Source: Magnetovibrio sp.
Lineage (GTDB): Bacteria; Pseudomonadota; Alphaproteobacteria; Rhodospirillales; Casp-alpha2
Direction: 5' to 3'
Assembly (NCBI GenBank): GCA_002722175.1
Contig: PBKU01000038.1
Location: 20,690-84,689, forward strand
Length of the DNA: 64,000 nt
The number at the start of each line of letters is the position of its first letter. Position 1 is the stretch's first letter. Position numbers and translations under genes: made by a program. Positions 26,500 to 36,075 of the stretch are shown in pieces. The notes beneath the pieces were generated by a model. The model made no database searches. It was not told the DNA's origin and saw only the letters and a list, made by a program, of their open reading frames with translations.

Positions 26500-27057
26500 T
26501 TAATCGCCCTTTTCTTCTCCCAACGCTAACGGTTTGCTTTTCAAAACTTCTTCCCGTGACAACCCATCAAGCTCATGAGGAAATACTAACCAATCGTTGG
26601 TCTTGTGAATAAAGTAATCCGGATAGAAGTCAACTTTTCGCTTATCTGGCTTAAAATACACGGTTGCCACACGAATAATTTCAGGCGTATTCTTCCGTGA
26701 CAATGCTGTGATTCGCTCTAGAACAGCCTGAATTGACCGTCCAGTATCAAAAACATCATCAACTACTAAAAGGGAGTTCTCGGCATTGACATTTTCAACG
26801 ATATAATGGAGACCATGAACACGAATGTCTTCCCTCTGCTGCTCAATCGCTTCATAGGAAGATGTACGGATTGAAATATGATCTGATGGAAAGCCGTGGT
26901 AATGTAGGAGTTCCTGCACAGCAATTCCTACCGGGGTCCCACCACGCCAAATACCAATAATAAAATCTGGATGGAACCCATCTTGAATAATTTTTAAACC
27001 CAGTCGAAACGAATCATCCATCAAACCTTGGGGTGTTACATAAATCTTATCAACCAT
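26500..27057 (-). CDS. purine-type phosphoribosyltransferase
   Basis: 185-residue type I phosphoribosyltransferase. The PRPP-binding motif LLVVDDVFDTGRS (near 96-108) and the PPi-loop-like GIWRGG (35-40) are visible. Sequence form and a C-terminal KTNDWLVFPHE stretch resemble xanthine/hypoxanthine-guanine enzymes. It is divergent from the purine-catabolic operon, 182 bases away, so salvage of the same bases is likely. ATG 27057 with an AAGG site was chosen; an upstream TTG (27093) would add 12 residues. Confidence 0.8.
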   Translation of the reverse strand: MVDKIYVTPQGLMDDSFRLGLKIIQDGFHPDFIIGIWRGGTPVGIAVQELLHYHGFPSDHISIRTSSYEAIEQQREDIRVHGLHYIVENVNAENSLLVVDDVFDTGRSIQAVLERITALSRKNTPEIIRVATVYFKPDKRKVDFYPDYFIHKTNDWLVFPHELDGLSREEVLKSKPLALGEEKGD

Positions 27058-27239
27058 GTGCCAGTCTACCTTTCTTATTACAGTTCCACCCAATTGATTG
27101 CATTGCTACAAATAACTATTGATAATCCACCTTAAGTAAAGAGCTTAAATCGAAACGAGAGAGCTATAGCCATTGGAGTATTTCAACAGACTGAAAAGAT
27201 AGGGTAAACTGAGCTAATTGAAAAAATTATGAGGATGCG

Positions 27240-27593
27240 ATGGGAAAACTAACTACCCATGTACTTGACACTTCGGCGGGGAAACCGGCAAGTGGAATTC
27301 ATGTTGAACTTTTAAAACTTAAGGGCAAGGAAAAGATTAAGGTCACTCACATCAAGACTAACAGTGATGGTCGCTGCGACACCCCATTAATCAGTGGCGA
27401 TGACTTTTTGCCGGGTGAATATGAGTTGGTCTTTCATGTGGGAGCATTCTTTGAACGTACTAATAAATCGGAAATAGCACCAGAATTTCTCAACTTTGTT
27501 CCCGTTCGTTTTAATATAGTGGATTGCAACGAAAACTATCATGTACCATTATTAATTTCACCGTTTGGGTACACAACTTACCGCGGGAGCTGA
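27240..27593 (+). CDS. uraH: 5-hydroxyisourate hydrolase
   Basis: 117-residue transthyretin-like enzyme that hydrolyses 5-hydroxyisourate, the urate oxidase product, to OHCU. The N-terminal HVLDTSAGKPA (catalytic His7), an internal Arg/Asp segment GRCDTP, and the C-terminal tetrapeptide YRGS that separates the enzyme from transthyretin are all present. No signal peptide, so cytoplasmic. GAGG ribosome site before ATG. It opens the purine operon, 11 bases before xanthine dehydrogenase. Confidence 0.95.
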   Translation: MGKLTTHVLDTSAGKPASGIHVELLKLKGKEKIKVTHIKTNSDGRCDTPLISGDDFLPGEYELVFHVGAFFERTNKSEIAPEFLNFVPVRFNIVDCNENYHVPLLISPFGYTTYRGS

Positions 27594-27604
27594 TATTAAG
27601 CAGA

Positions 27605-30600
27605 ATGCATGATTTTATCACAATTCGATTGAATGGAAAAATCCGAAAAATTCAGAATATTTCGCCCACACTGACCCTTCTGAATTACCTGCGCAATAAT
27701 AGAGCTCTTTGCGGCACTAAGGAAGGTTGTGCAGAGGGTGACTGCGGAGCCTGTACAGTTGTCGTTGCCGATATCCAAAAAAATGCACCCCGTTACCGGG
27801 CATTGAACGCATGTATATTGTTTGTCTCCATGCTGGATGGAAAGTCAATAACCACTGTTGAACATCTAAAAACCCAAAATGGAGAACTTCACCCGGTACA
27901 AAAGGTGCTAGTCGAAACGCATGGGTCTCAGTGCGGATTCTGCACCCCTGGTTTCATAATGTCGATGTATGCCCAGTTTTTGTCAGAAAACATGACAGAG
28001 GAAGAGGCTGCCGCACCAGATATCCTTGCTGGCAATTTATGCCGATGCACCGGTTACGGCCCTATAATTGAAGCATTTTCTAAAATCCACACTTTGTCAC
28101 AGTCTGCATTAGAAGCTAGACAAATTAAGGACCAGGCAAAATGGCTAGCCACCTATGCTCATCCTAGGACAATTCACCTTTCGCATAAAAACCAGCAGTT
28201 TTTTTCCCCCAAGAGCTTAAATGATCTTTTTGATTATTTTGCAAATAGACCTAATTCAATATTGCTTGCAGGTGCAACTGATATCGGTTTATGGGTCACC
28301 AAACAGCATCGAGAAATCGGCTCAATAATCTACCTTGATCGTATTGGGAAATTAAAAAAAATTCATAAAACTTCAAAAAATCTCATTCTAGGTTCAGGTG
28401 TCACGTACACAGAAGCCTTACCAGTGATTAAAAAATTCTTTCCTGACCTAGGTGAATTGATTCGCCGGATCGGTGCCGCACAGGTGCGGAATATTGGAAC
28501 AATTGGTGGTAACATAGCAAACGCTTCTCCTATCGGCGACATGCTACCCGCTTTAATTAGCCTCGGGACCACCCTGCGCCTGAGAAAGAAAGATAAACAA
28601 AGGTCCATCCCAATTGAAGATTATTTTTTAAGCTACGAAAAACAAGACATAAGACCCAAAGAAATACTAGAGACCATAGATATACCTATTCCATCAAAAA
28701 ATTCTATATTTTCTTGTTACAAGATAAGCAAGCGTTTCGACCAAGATATTTCTGCTGTTTGTGGAAGTTTCAACATTCAGATTCAGGACGGCACTGTGGC
28801 AGACGCAAGGATAGCTTTTGGCGGCATGGCTTCAATCCCTAAACGCGCTTTCACCGTTGAAACAAAATTAAAAAACAAGCCATTGTCAGAAGAAATTTTT
28901 GTTAGGGCGGCTTCTAGCTTGGCAAAAGACTTTACCCCAATAACAGACATGAGAGCTACCGCTGGATATCGGATGAAAGCTGCAAAGAATCTTTTTTCCA
29001 AGTTTATTAAAGAAACTTCAGAAACGAAAAAACTTCTTCGCCTAGTCGGCCGAGGTGCCGTCTTCGACCAGCAAATCTATCAGCATCAGACATGGAACGG
29101 GCACCAACCTGCAAAAACAATTACCGGTGGTATTAGTTCACCACAACACCACGAAAGCAGTCAAAAGCATGTGACTGGCGAGGCTATCTTCGTTGATGAT
29201 ATTCCGACACCAAAGAAAACGCTCGAAGTTTTTATTGCAATAAGCAACAAAGCCCATGCAAAAATTCGACGAATGGACTTAGATAAAGTCAACAAAACAC
29301 CTGGGGTAGTGTCCGTGTTATCTGCCCAGGATATTCCGGGGATAAATGATGTAAGCCCAATTATGGGCGATGACCCCTTATTCGCACATGATTTGGTTGA
29401 ATATGCTGGGCAGCCACTTTTTGCAGTTGCTGCTAATACTTTTGAAACAGCTAGAAAAGCGGCGTCTCTGGCTGATATCGATTATGAGATCATACCTCCT
29501 GTTCTGACCATTGACCAGGCAATGCATGAAAAAAACTTTCTTGAACCGCCAAAAATGATTTCACGCGGAAACGCAAAGTTGGCGATTGCGTCTGCAGCCC
29601 ACCAGCTTAAAGGGCAGCTCTATATTGGAGGACAAGAACATTTTTATCTAGAAGGCCAAGTTGCGCTTGCTGTTCCCGGAGAAGATAAAGATGTTACCGT
29701 GCACTGCTCAACACAGCATCCAACTGAAATTCAGCATACTGTCGCAAAGGTACTAGCAACACCGAATCATTCCGTAACGGTTGAAGTGCGCCGAATGGGC
29801 GGTGGATTTGGTGGGAAGGAAAGTAATGGTAATTTGCCTGCAGCCGTTGCCGCACTCGCAGCAAAGAAGACCGGCCTAGCTGCTAAAGTCAGATTCGATC
29901 GTGATCAAGATATGATTGTTACGGGAAAACGTCATGACTTCCGAATTTCCTACAATGTTGGATTCAACAAATCAGGGGTTATAAAAGGAATAATTTTTGA
30001 TCAGGCAGCTCGTTGTGGGAGATCATACGATTTATCGGTTCCAATCTGTAACCGGGCAATGTTTCATGCGGATAATGCTTATTATCTTCCCAATGTTCGC
30101 ATTACCTCATATCGCTGCAAAACCAATACTGTATCGAACACGGCATTCCGAGGGTTTGGTGGGCCACAGGGCATGCTTGGCATCGAACGGGTCATTGAAA
30201 AAATCGCCCATTACCTGAAAATCGATCCCTTAGAGGTCCGAAAAGCAAATTTCTATGACTCGCACGACATGATTGGTGAACGGTCTATCACACCATATGA
30301 AATGAGAGTTGAAGACAGCGTAATAAAAAAAATTGTTGCCGAACTCCGAAAAACTGCCTGCTACGACGAGAGACGGAAAGAAATTTTCGAGTGGAACCAA
30401 AACAACAGCGTACTAAAGCGCGGGATTTCACTAACCCCCGTAAAATTTGGAATTTGGTTCACCCTTACGTTCTTAAATCAGGCCGGTGCTTTGATCCACA
30501 TCTATAATGATGGATCAATACACCTGAATCACGGTGGGACCGAAATGGGTCAAGGCCTATTCACAAAAATCGCCCAGGTAGTAGCTGACGCATTTCAAGT

Positions 30601-31438
30601 AGATATTGATAACATTAAAATTACAGCGACTAATACTGGGAAAGTCCCGAACACTTCAGCGACCGCGGCTTCTGCCGGAACAGACTTAAATGGCATGGCC
30701 GCAAAAGATGCATGCGACACAATCAAATCTAGGCTTAAGAAATTTGCCGCAGAACGATGGCAGAAAAAAATCAGTGAAGTCGTTTTTTTACCGAACTGCA
30801 TCCGTGTTGGAAGCCAAGAAATTCCCTTTAAAAAACTGATAAATGAAGCCTATCGTGCGCGCGTCCCGCTTTCAGCAACTGGATTTTATGCAACTCCCAA
30901 GATTAACTGGGACAAGGAGCAATCAGCAGGTCGCCCATTTTTCTATTTTGCATACGGGGCAGCTGTAAGCGAGGTTGTTATTGACACCCTCACTGGTGAA
31001 AACAAGATCCTTAGAGCTGACATATTACATGATACAGGCAAATCCATTAATCAGGCGGTTGACATGGGACAAATAGAAGGTGGCTATGTTCAAGGAGCTG
31101 GCTGGTTGACCACGGAAGAATTATGGTGGGATAATAATGGCACTCTAAAGACCCATGCACCGTCTACATACAAAATCCCAACCTGCAGTGATCGCCCCAT
31201 AGATATGAGAATTAATATCTGGAATGAAGGGAAAAACAAAGAATCTACTATCCATCGATCTAAAGCTGTGGGAGAACCGCCCCTTATGTTAAGCATTTCA
31301 GTATTAATGGCATTAGCAGATGCTGTCAGTGCGTCAAATGGCTACACTTTTTACCCCGACCTGAATGCACCAGCCACACCAGAACAGGTTATGAGGGCAA
31401 TAAAAAGTATCCAGCAAACAACAAAGGCAAATATATGA
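27605..31438 (+). CDS. xdh: xanthine dehydrogenase, single-chain (FeS-FAD-Mo)
   Basis: 1277-residue molybdenum hydroxylase oxidising hypoxanthine/xanthine to urate with NAD+. All modules are on one chain: a plant-type 2Fe-2S domain (Cys42, 47, 50, 70), a second 2Fe-2S domain (Cys110, 113, 146, 148), an FAD domain (about 205-480; GATDIG, GTIGGNIANASPIGD) and the Mo-cofactor domains (about 520-1277; GGQEHFYLE, GGGFGGKES, FRGFGG, MGQG, active-site Glu1224 in VGEPPL). Many bacteria split this into XdhA and XdhB; fusion resembles the eukaryotic form. ATG 27605 follows uraH; an in-frame ATG inside uraH was rejected because it precedes the conserved N terminus. The stop overlaps xdhC by 4 bases (ATGA). 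Confidence 0.95.
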   Translation: MHDFITIRLNGKIRKIQNISPTLTLLNYLRNNRALCGTKEGCAEGDCGACTVVVADIQKNAPRYRALNACILFVSMLDGKSITTVEHLKTQNGELHPVQKVLVETHGSQCGFCTPGFIMSMYAQFLSENMTEEEAAAPDILAGNLCRCTGYGPIIEAFSKIHTLSQSALEARQIKDQAKWLATYAHPRTIHLSHKNQQFFSPKSLNDLFDYFANRPNSILLAGATDIGLWVTKQHREIGSIIYLDRIGKLKKIHKTSKNLILGSGVTYTEALPVIKKFFPDLGELIRRIGAAQVRNIGTIGGNIANASPIGDMLPALISLGTTLRLRKKDKQRSIPIEDYFLSYEKQDIRPKEILETIDIPIPSKNSIFSCYKISKRFDQDISAVCGSFNIQIQDGTVADARIAFGGMASIPKRAFTVETKLKNKPLSEEIFVRAASSLAKDFTPITDMRATAGYRMKAAKNLFSKFIKETSETKKLLRLVGRGAVFDQQIYQHQTWNGHQPAKTITGGISSPQHHESSQKHVTGEAIFVDDIPTPKKTLEVFIAISNKAHAKIRRMDLDKVNKTPGVVSVLSAQDIPGINDVSPIMGDDPLFAHDLVEYAGQPLFAVAANTFETARKAASLADIDYEIIPPVLTIDQAMHEKNFLEPPKMISRGNAKLAIASAAHQLKGQLYIGGQEHFYLEGQVALAVPGEDKDVTVHCSTQHPTEIQHTVAKVLATPNHSVTVEVRRMGGGFGGKESNGNLPAAVAALAAKKTGLAAKVRFDRDQDMIVTGKRHDFRISYNVGFNKSGVIKGIIFDQAARCGRSYDLSVPICNRAMFHADNAYYLPNVRITSYRCKTNTVSNTAFRGFGGPQGMLGIERVIEKIAHYLKIDPLEVRKANFYDSHDMIGERSITPYEMRVEDSVIKKIVAELRKTACYDERRKEIFEWNQNNSVLKRGISLTPVKFGIWFTLTFLNQAGALIHIYNDGSIHLNHGGTEMGQGLFTKIAQVVADAFQVDIDNIKITATNTGKVPNTSATAASAGTDLNGMAAKDACDTIKSRLKKFAAERWQKKISEVVFLPNCIRVGSQEIPFKKLINEAYRARVPLSATGFYATPKINWDKEQSAGRPFFYFAYGAAVSEVVIDTLTGENKILRADILHDTGKSINQAVDMGQIEGGYVQGAGWLTTEELWWDNNGTLKTHAPSTYKIPTCSDRPIDMRINIWNEGKNKESTIHRSKAVGEPPLMLSISVLMALADAVSASNGYTFYPDLNAPATPEQVMRAIKSIQQTTKANI

Positions 31439-32499
31439 CTGCAAACTGGCTAGGTCAGGTGTCACAGTTAGTTGACTTGCATGGCTCGCTCGTACGCATC
31501 TCAATTATTTCCACCAAAGGCTCTGTACCTCAAAAAGTCGGCGCAGCAATGATAGTCACCAAAGATGTCTTTTGCGGAACAATTGGAGGTGGGGCATTGG
31601 AAAAGGAAGCTCAAGAAAGAGGCCTGGAAATGCTTTCAGATGAATCTGGGAAAGGAAGTGCCTTGTGGGCACGCTACATCCGCGACTACCCTCTAGGCCC
31701 CTCTCTTGGTCAGTGCTGCGGAGGCTATGTAAAACTACTTTTTGAAAAAATAACCTCTTTAGAATATGCTGCTATTGATCATTCCTTGATTACTGATTTT
31801 AAGGAAACTGATGCGTTTGCTTTGCACCCACTGGGCTCTGGTGCTCCAACAAAATTAACCAAACTTGATGACCAAAACAAAGATGCCTGGCCTCCACAGC
31901 TCCAAACGGCGATGATCAAGATGAAAGAGGGAAATTCCTGTGAACCGGTTTTAACTAAAGAGTGGTTTATAGAACCACTTCAACAAACTGTATACCCCCT
32001 ATTTCTATATGGTGCAGGCCATGTCGGAAAAGCCGTGGTCAAAATTTTTTCCACTCTCCCTTTCGAAGTTCACTGGGTTGATATAGATGCAAGCAGATTT
32101 CCCCAAAAAGTCCCTCAAGGAGTCAGAAAAACAGTCGCTCACCAGCCCCCTGTAATTAGTCAACATGCCCCAGAAAATGCATTTCACGTCGTGATGACCT
32201 TTTCGCATGCGCTTGATTTCGATATCTGCCGGACTGTTCTAGAAAGAGGCGTTTTCACTTACTTGGGGGTAATTGCTTCCAAAACAAAGCGTGTGCGTTT
32301 TAAGCGTCAATTGATCAAAGCAGGAATTTCAGAAAAATTAGTTGAACGCCTCCATGCTCCAATAGGCCTGGAAAAGCTTTCAGGAAAGGAACCTCATTGC
32401 ATTGCTATTTCATTAGCAGCAGATTTGCTCATTCGGCTCCAAGACCTTCCTGCCCCTGGCTTCATTGCTACCAAGAATCCTGAAAGACCCAATACGTGA
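31435..32499 (+). CDS. xdhC: xanthine dehydrogenase accessory protein XdhC
   Basis: 354-residue chaperone that carries and helps sulfurate the molybdenum cofactor before insertion into xanthine dehydrogenase. The N-terminal CoxI/XdhC domain has GTIGGGALEKEA and the Cys-rich GQCCGGYVKL; the C-terminal Rossmann part has FLYGAGHVGKAV. It overlaps the dehydrogenase stop (ATGA) and the next ABC ATPase start (GTGA), so translation is coupled across all three. The length is slightly greater than common XdhC. Confidence 0.93.
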   Translation: MTANWLGQVSQLVDLHGSLVRISIISTKGSVPQKVGAAMIVTKDVFCGTIGGGALEKEAQERGLEMLSDESGKGSALWARYIRDYPLGPSLGQCCGGYVKLLFEKITSLEYAAIDHSLITDFKETDAFALHPLGSGAPTKLTKLDDQNKDAWPPQLQTAMIKMKEGNSCEPVLTKEWFIEPLQQTVYPLFLYGAGHVGKAVVKIFSTLPFEVHWVDIDASRFPQKVPQGVRKTVAHQPPVISQHAPENAFHVVMTFSHALDFDICRTVLERGVFTYLGVIASKTKRVRFKRQLIKAGISEKLVERLHAPIGLEKLSGKEPHCIAISLAADLLIRLQDLPAPGFIATKNPERPNT

Positions 32500-34028
32500 A
32501 AACACCCATTCTATTAGAATTATCAGAAATAACCAAAACCTTCCCCGGGGTGAAAGCTAACAACGATATTAGTTTCTCGATAAAACCCGGCGAAATTCAC
32601 GCTTTACTTGGCGAAAACGGAGCCGGCAAATCAACCCTGGTTAAGATAATCTACGGCATTATGCAACCAGATCATGGTCAAATGTTTTTTGGGGAAAAGC
32701 TATACAAACCGAGTGAGCCCTTTGAGGCTCGAGCAAACGGCATTGGTATGGTTTTCCAACATTTTTCACTCTTTGAGGCATTAACCGTTGCTGAAAACAT
32801 TGAACTCGGAATCAACAAAGAGGCTGCCAGTAAAGATTTAAACCGGCAAATATCGGAAATATCTGAAACCTATGGTCTCCCCGTTGATCCAATTCAGCGA
32901 ATCGGTTCTCTCTCAGTCGGCGAATGCCAAAGAGTAGAAGTGGTAAGATGCTTGCTACAGAAACCTCGACTGTTAATCATGGACGAGCCAACGTCAGTAT
33001 TGACCCCACAGGAAAGTCACTTGCTCTTTCAAACGTTAACAAAATTATCCCAAGATGGTTGCTCTATTCTTTATATTTCTCATAAGTTAGAGGAAATTAG
33101 AATGCTCTGTGAGCGCGCTACGGTGCTTCGTGACGGGAAGGTAGTTGCCCAATGCAGCCCACGTGAAGAATCAGCGCGAAGCTTAGCTAAAATGATGATC
33201 GGAAGTAACCTTAAAACCCCTCAACCTTCCAAGCCCGCCTTCGGAGAAAAAAGGCTCTCTGTTAATGGGCTATCAATCAACAGCACCAACCCGTTAGGTA
33301 CAAGTCTATGCAATCTTGTGTTTGAAGTGCGAGCTGGAGAAATTCTGGGAATTGCGGGAGTCGCCGGAAATGGCCAGACGGAACTTTTTGAAGTCCTAAG
33401 CGGTGAAAGAACTGTAGACAAAAATATGGTCCAACTCGACCACAGATTAGTAGGTCATGAAGGGCCAACAAAGAGACGTGAACTTGGTATGTGCTGCATC
33501 CCCGAAGAAAGAGTTGGTCATGCAGTAGTTCCAGATATGTCACTTTGGGAGAACTGTATACTTTCTGCCCGCACTCGACAAAAATTGGAGAGAAACGGCT
33601 TTCTAAATATTCCCGCCTCACATAACTTTGCAGAAAAAATCGTAGAGAATTTCAATGTTAAAACACCTAGTGTTAAACGGGATGTGCGTAGCTTATCCGG
33701 GGGTAACCTACAAAAGTTTATTGTGGGAAGAGAGATGCTCCAAAACCCAAGAATTTTGGTGATAATGCAACCCACCTGGGGGGTCGATGCCGCAGCAGCG
33801 GCTGATATCCATTTTGCTCTTAATGAACTAGCTGAAACCGGTACTGCTATTCTTACGATTTCACAAGATTTAGATGAACTGATTGCTATTTCAAATAGTT
33901 TTGCTGTTATATCCGAAGGACGGCTATCAGAACCCAGACCCACTATTAATGTTACAATAGAAGAAATCGGTCTTCTGATGGGCAAAACTTCACATTTCGA
34001 GAAAAACGAACAAAATGATCCGCCTTGA
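32496..34028 (+). CDS. BMP-type ABC importer, double ATPase
   Basis: 510-residue protein with two ATPase domains, as in sugar/nucleoside importers (YufO, RbsA type). Domain 1 has Walker A LGENGAGKST, signature LSVGECQRVEV and Walker B LLIMDEPTSVL. Domain 2 has the usual degenerate P-loop AGVAGNGQTEL, signature LSGGNLQKFIVGRE and IMQPTWGVD, where most relatives have TRGVD. GTG 32496 overlaps xdhC. With the two permeases and the BMP-family binding protein it should import purines or nucleosides, given the operon. Confidence 0.92.
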   Translation: MKTPILLELSEITKTFPGVKANNDISFSIKPGEIHALLGENGAGKSTLVKIIYGIMQPDHGQMFFGEKLYKPSEPFEARANGIGMVFQHFSLFEALTVAENIELGINKEAASKDLNRQISEISETYGLPVDPIQRIGSLSVGECQRVEVVRCLLQKPRLLIMDEPTSVLTPQESHLLFQTLTKLSQDGCSILYISHKLEEIRMLCERATVLRDGKVVAQCSPREESARSLAKMMIGSNLKTPQPSKPAFGEKRLSVNGLSINSTNPLGTSLCNLVFEVRAGEILGIAGVAGNGQTELFEVLSGERTVDKNMVQLDHRLVGHEGPTKRRELGMCCIPEERVGHAVVPDMSLWENCILSARTRQKLERNGFLNIPASHNFAEKIVENFNVKTPSVKRDVRSLSGGNLQKFIVGREMLQNPRILVIMQPTWGVDAAAAADIHFALNELAETGTAILTISQDLDELIAISNSFAVISEGRLSEPRPTINVTIEEIGLLMGKTSHFEKNEQNDPP

Positions 34029-35094
34029 AGCTAGAAATCAGACTTCTCGCACCCTCTTGTTCTGGTCACCTATCCTAGCAGTGGGTATTACTGTCATTGC
34101 AGGAACAATAATGTTTGCATTGCTAGGAAAAGCCCCAATAAGAGCTATTGCAATCATCTTTCTGGAACCACTAGGCGATATCTTTTCAATCGCTGAAATT
34201 GTTGTAAAAGCGACCCCCCTGATTCTCATTGCGGTTGGTTTATCTTTTGGATTCAAGGCAGGTATCTGGAATATAGGAGCTGAAGGTCAGTTTACTATTG
34301 GGGCACTATCGGGTGGTAGCGTTGCGTTGGCACTATACCAGATTGATGGGGCATGGGTATTACCGCTTATGTGCCTTGCTGGGGCAGTTGGCGGGATGCT
34401 CTGGGCTGCGATTCCAGCCTTCCTGAAGACTCGGTATAACGCAAATGAAATTCTAGTCAGCTTAATGCTCACTTACGTTGCGGTGCTGCTATTAAGTGCA
34501 CTAGTGCACGGCCCACTAAAAGACCCAGATGGCATGAATTTCCCCGAGAGCAGGATTTTCCATGATGCTGCCACCCTCCCTATCCTCATAGAAGGAACAC
34601 GTGCGCATGTTGGTTTCGTGACGGCAATTGTTGCCGTTGCAATATCCTGGTTGGTCTTATCTCGCCATATATTTGGCTACCAAATAAAGGTACTGGGCCA
34701 ATCGCAGCGCGCTGCGCGATTTGGCGGATTCAATGAAAAACACGTAACTTGGATCTGTCTTATGATTTCCGGGGGCTTAGCAGGTCTTGCTGGCCTTTTT
34801 GAAGCTGCAGGGCCCGTTGGACAGTTAGTCCCTGCTCTACCCGTGGGTTACGGTTTCACGGCCATAATCGTAGCCTTCTTGGGCCGCTTGAATCCATTAG
34901 GCATATTATTAGGAGGGTTTGTCATGGCGTTAACATACATTGGAGGCGAATCAGCCCAGATCGAATTGAACCTACCAAGCGCGGTTACAGGGGTTTTTCA
35001 AGGAATGCTGCTGTTTTTCCTGCTGGGGATTGATGTATTGGCCAACTACAAAATTAGAATGACGCAACCCCTGAGCCGAAAGCTATCAGAGTAG
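34015..35094 (+). CDS. BMP-type ABC importer permease 1
   Basis: 359-residue BPD_transp_2 family inner-membrane permease with about nine to ten hydrophobic segments. The GIWNIGAEGQFTIGAL block and RYNANEILVSLMLTYVA are characteristic of nucleoside-type importer subunits. It overlaps the ATPase gene by 14 bases and ends 5 bases before permease 2. Partner of that protein in one membrane complex. Confidence 0.92.
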   Translation: MIRLEARNQTSRTLLFWSPILAVGITVIAGTIMFALLGKAPIRAIAIIFLEPLGDIFSIAEIVVKATPLILIAVGLSFGFKAGIWNIGAEGQFTIGALSGGSVALALYQIDGAWVLPLMCLAGAVGGMLWAAIPAFLKTRYNANEILVSLMLTYVAVLLLSALVHGPLKDPDGMNFPESRIFHDAATLPILIEGTRAHVGFVTAIVAVAISWLVLSRHIFGYQIKVLGQSQRAARFGGFNEKHVTWICLMISGGLAGLAGLFEAAGPVGQLVPALPVGYGFTAIIVAFLGRLNPLGILLGGFVMALTYIGGESAQIELNLPSAVTGVFQGMLLFFLLGIDVLANYKIRMTQPLSRKLSE

Positions 35095-35099
35095 AGCTT

Positions 35100-36020
35100 A
35101 TGGACCTACTAATCCTCATCCTGCAAGGAATTATTGTCGCGGCAACGCCACTGGTTTTTGCCGCTATTGGCGAACTTGTAGTTGAACGAGCCGGCGTTCT
35201 TAATCTAGGGGTTGAGGGAATGATGATCCTAGGTGCTGTTTCTGGATTCGCAATAACACTTGAGAGTGGCTCTATTTTAATCGGCATAGTTTCGGCCGCG
35301 CTTGCCGGAGGTGCCGCAGCTCTTCTTTTTGGTATTTTAACCCAGTTACTTTTGTCCAACCAAGTTGCAACAGGGTTGGCTCTTACAATTTTCGGTTTAG
35401 GTCTATCAGCATTGTTGGGGCAGGGTTATTCCGGTGCTACCGTGATGGCCTTGGAAAAGATTCATATCACGGTCTTATCTGATATCCCCATTTTAGGTGC
35501 AATCATATTTTCTTATGATCCATTGATTTATCTGTCATTTGGTTTAACAGGCTGCGTAGCATGGTTTCTTGCAAAGACCCGAGCAGGCCTTATCTTGAGG
35601 GCTGTTGGGGAAAACCATGATGCGGCACATGCCCTTGGTTATGGTGTCGTAAAGATAAGACTTGCTGCTCTGGTTTTTGGCGGAGCTTGTGCAGGAATTG
35701 GAGGTGCTTACCTATCAATTGTCCAGACCCCTTTTTGGGTTGAGGACATGACGTCTGGGCGCGGTTGGATTGCACTTGCGATAGTTGTTTTTTCTACTTG
35801 GCATCCAGGAAGAGCATTGCTGGGAGCATATTTGTTCGGAGGAGTAACTGTCGTGCAATTACATGTTCAGGGTCTAGGAGTGGATATCCAAGCTCAGGTC
35901 TTGTCGATGCTGCCATATATTGTCACAATTATAGTGCTTGTGATGATTTCTCGCGATACACTAAGAGCTAAATTAAATGCACCGGCATGCCTTAACAAAT
36001 CGTTCTTTGCATCCTCATAA
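35100..36020 (+). CDS. BMP-type ABC importer permease 2
   Basis: 306-residue BPD_transp_2 permease with eight to nine TM segments. GVLNLGVEGMMILGAV matches the family block, and ALGYGVVKIRLAALVFGGA the cytoplasmic coupling region. It starts 5 bases after permease 1. Together they form the heterodimeric channel of the presumed purine/nucleoside importer. Confidence 0.92.
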   Translation: MDLLILILQGIIVAATPLVFAAIGELVVERAGVLNLGVEGMMILGAVSGFAITLESGSILIGIVSAALAGGAAALLFGILTQLLLSNQVATGLALTIFGLGLSALLGQGYSGATVMALEKIHITVLSDIPILGAIIFSYDPLIYLSFGLTGCVAWFLAKTRAGLILRAVGENHDAAHALGYGVVKIRLAALVFGGACAGIGGAYLSIVQTPFWVEDMTSGRGWIALAIVVFSTWHPGRALLGAYLFGGVTVVQLHVQGLGVDIQAQVLSMLPYIVTIIVLVMISRDTLRAKLNAPACLNKSFFASS

Positions 36021-36075
36021 AGACCATGGAGCAATTAGAATAACTTTTGAATAATTTTAAGAAAGGGAGAAGAAA

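Noticed and set aside
27524..27604. N-terminal extension of xanthine dehydrogenase into uraH
   Set aside because: It overlaps the coding region of the conserved YRGS end of uraH, and the 2Fe-2S domain begins at the ATG at 27605.
33277..33985. Long minus-strand open frames opposite the importer ATPase gene
   Set aside because: They lie antisense to clear ABC ATPase motifs, lack ribosome sites and show no recognisable domain.
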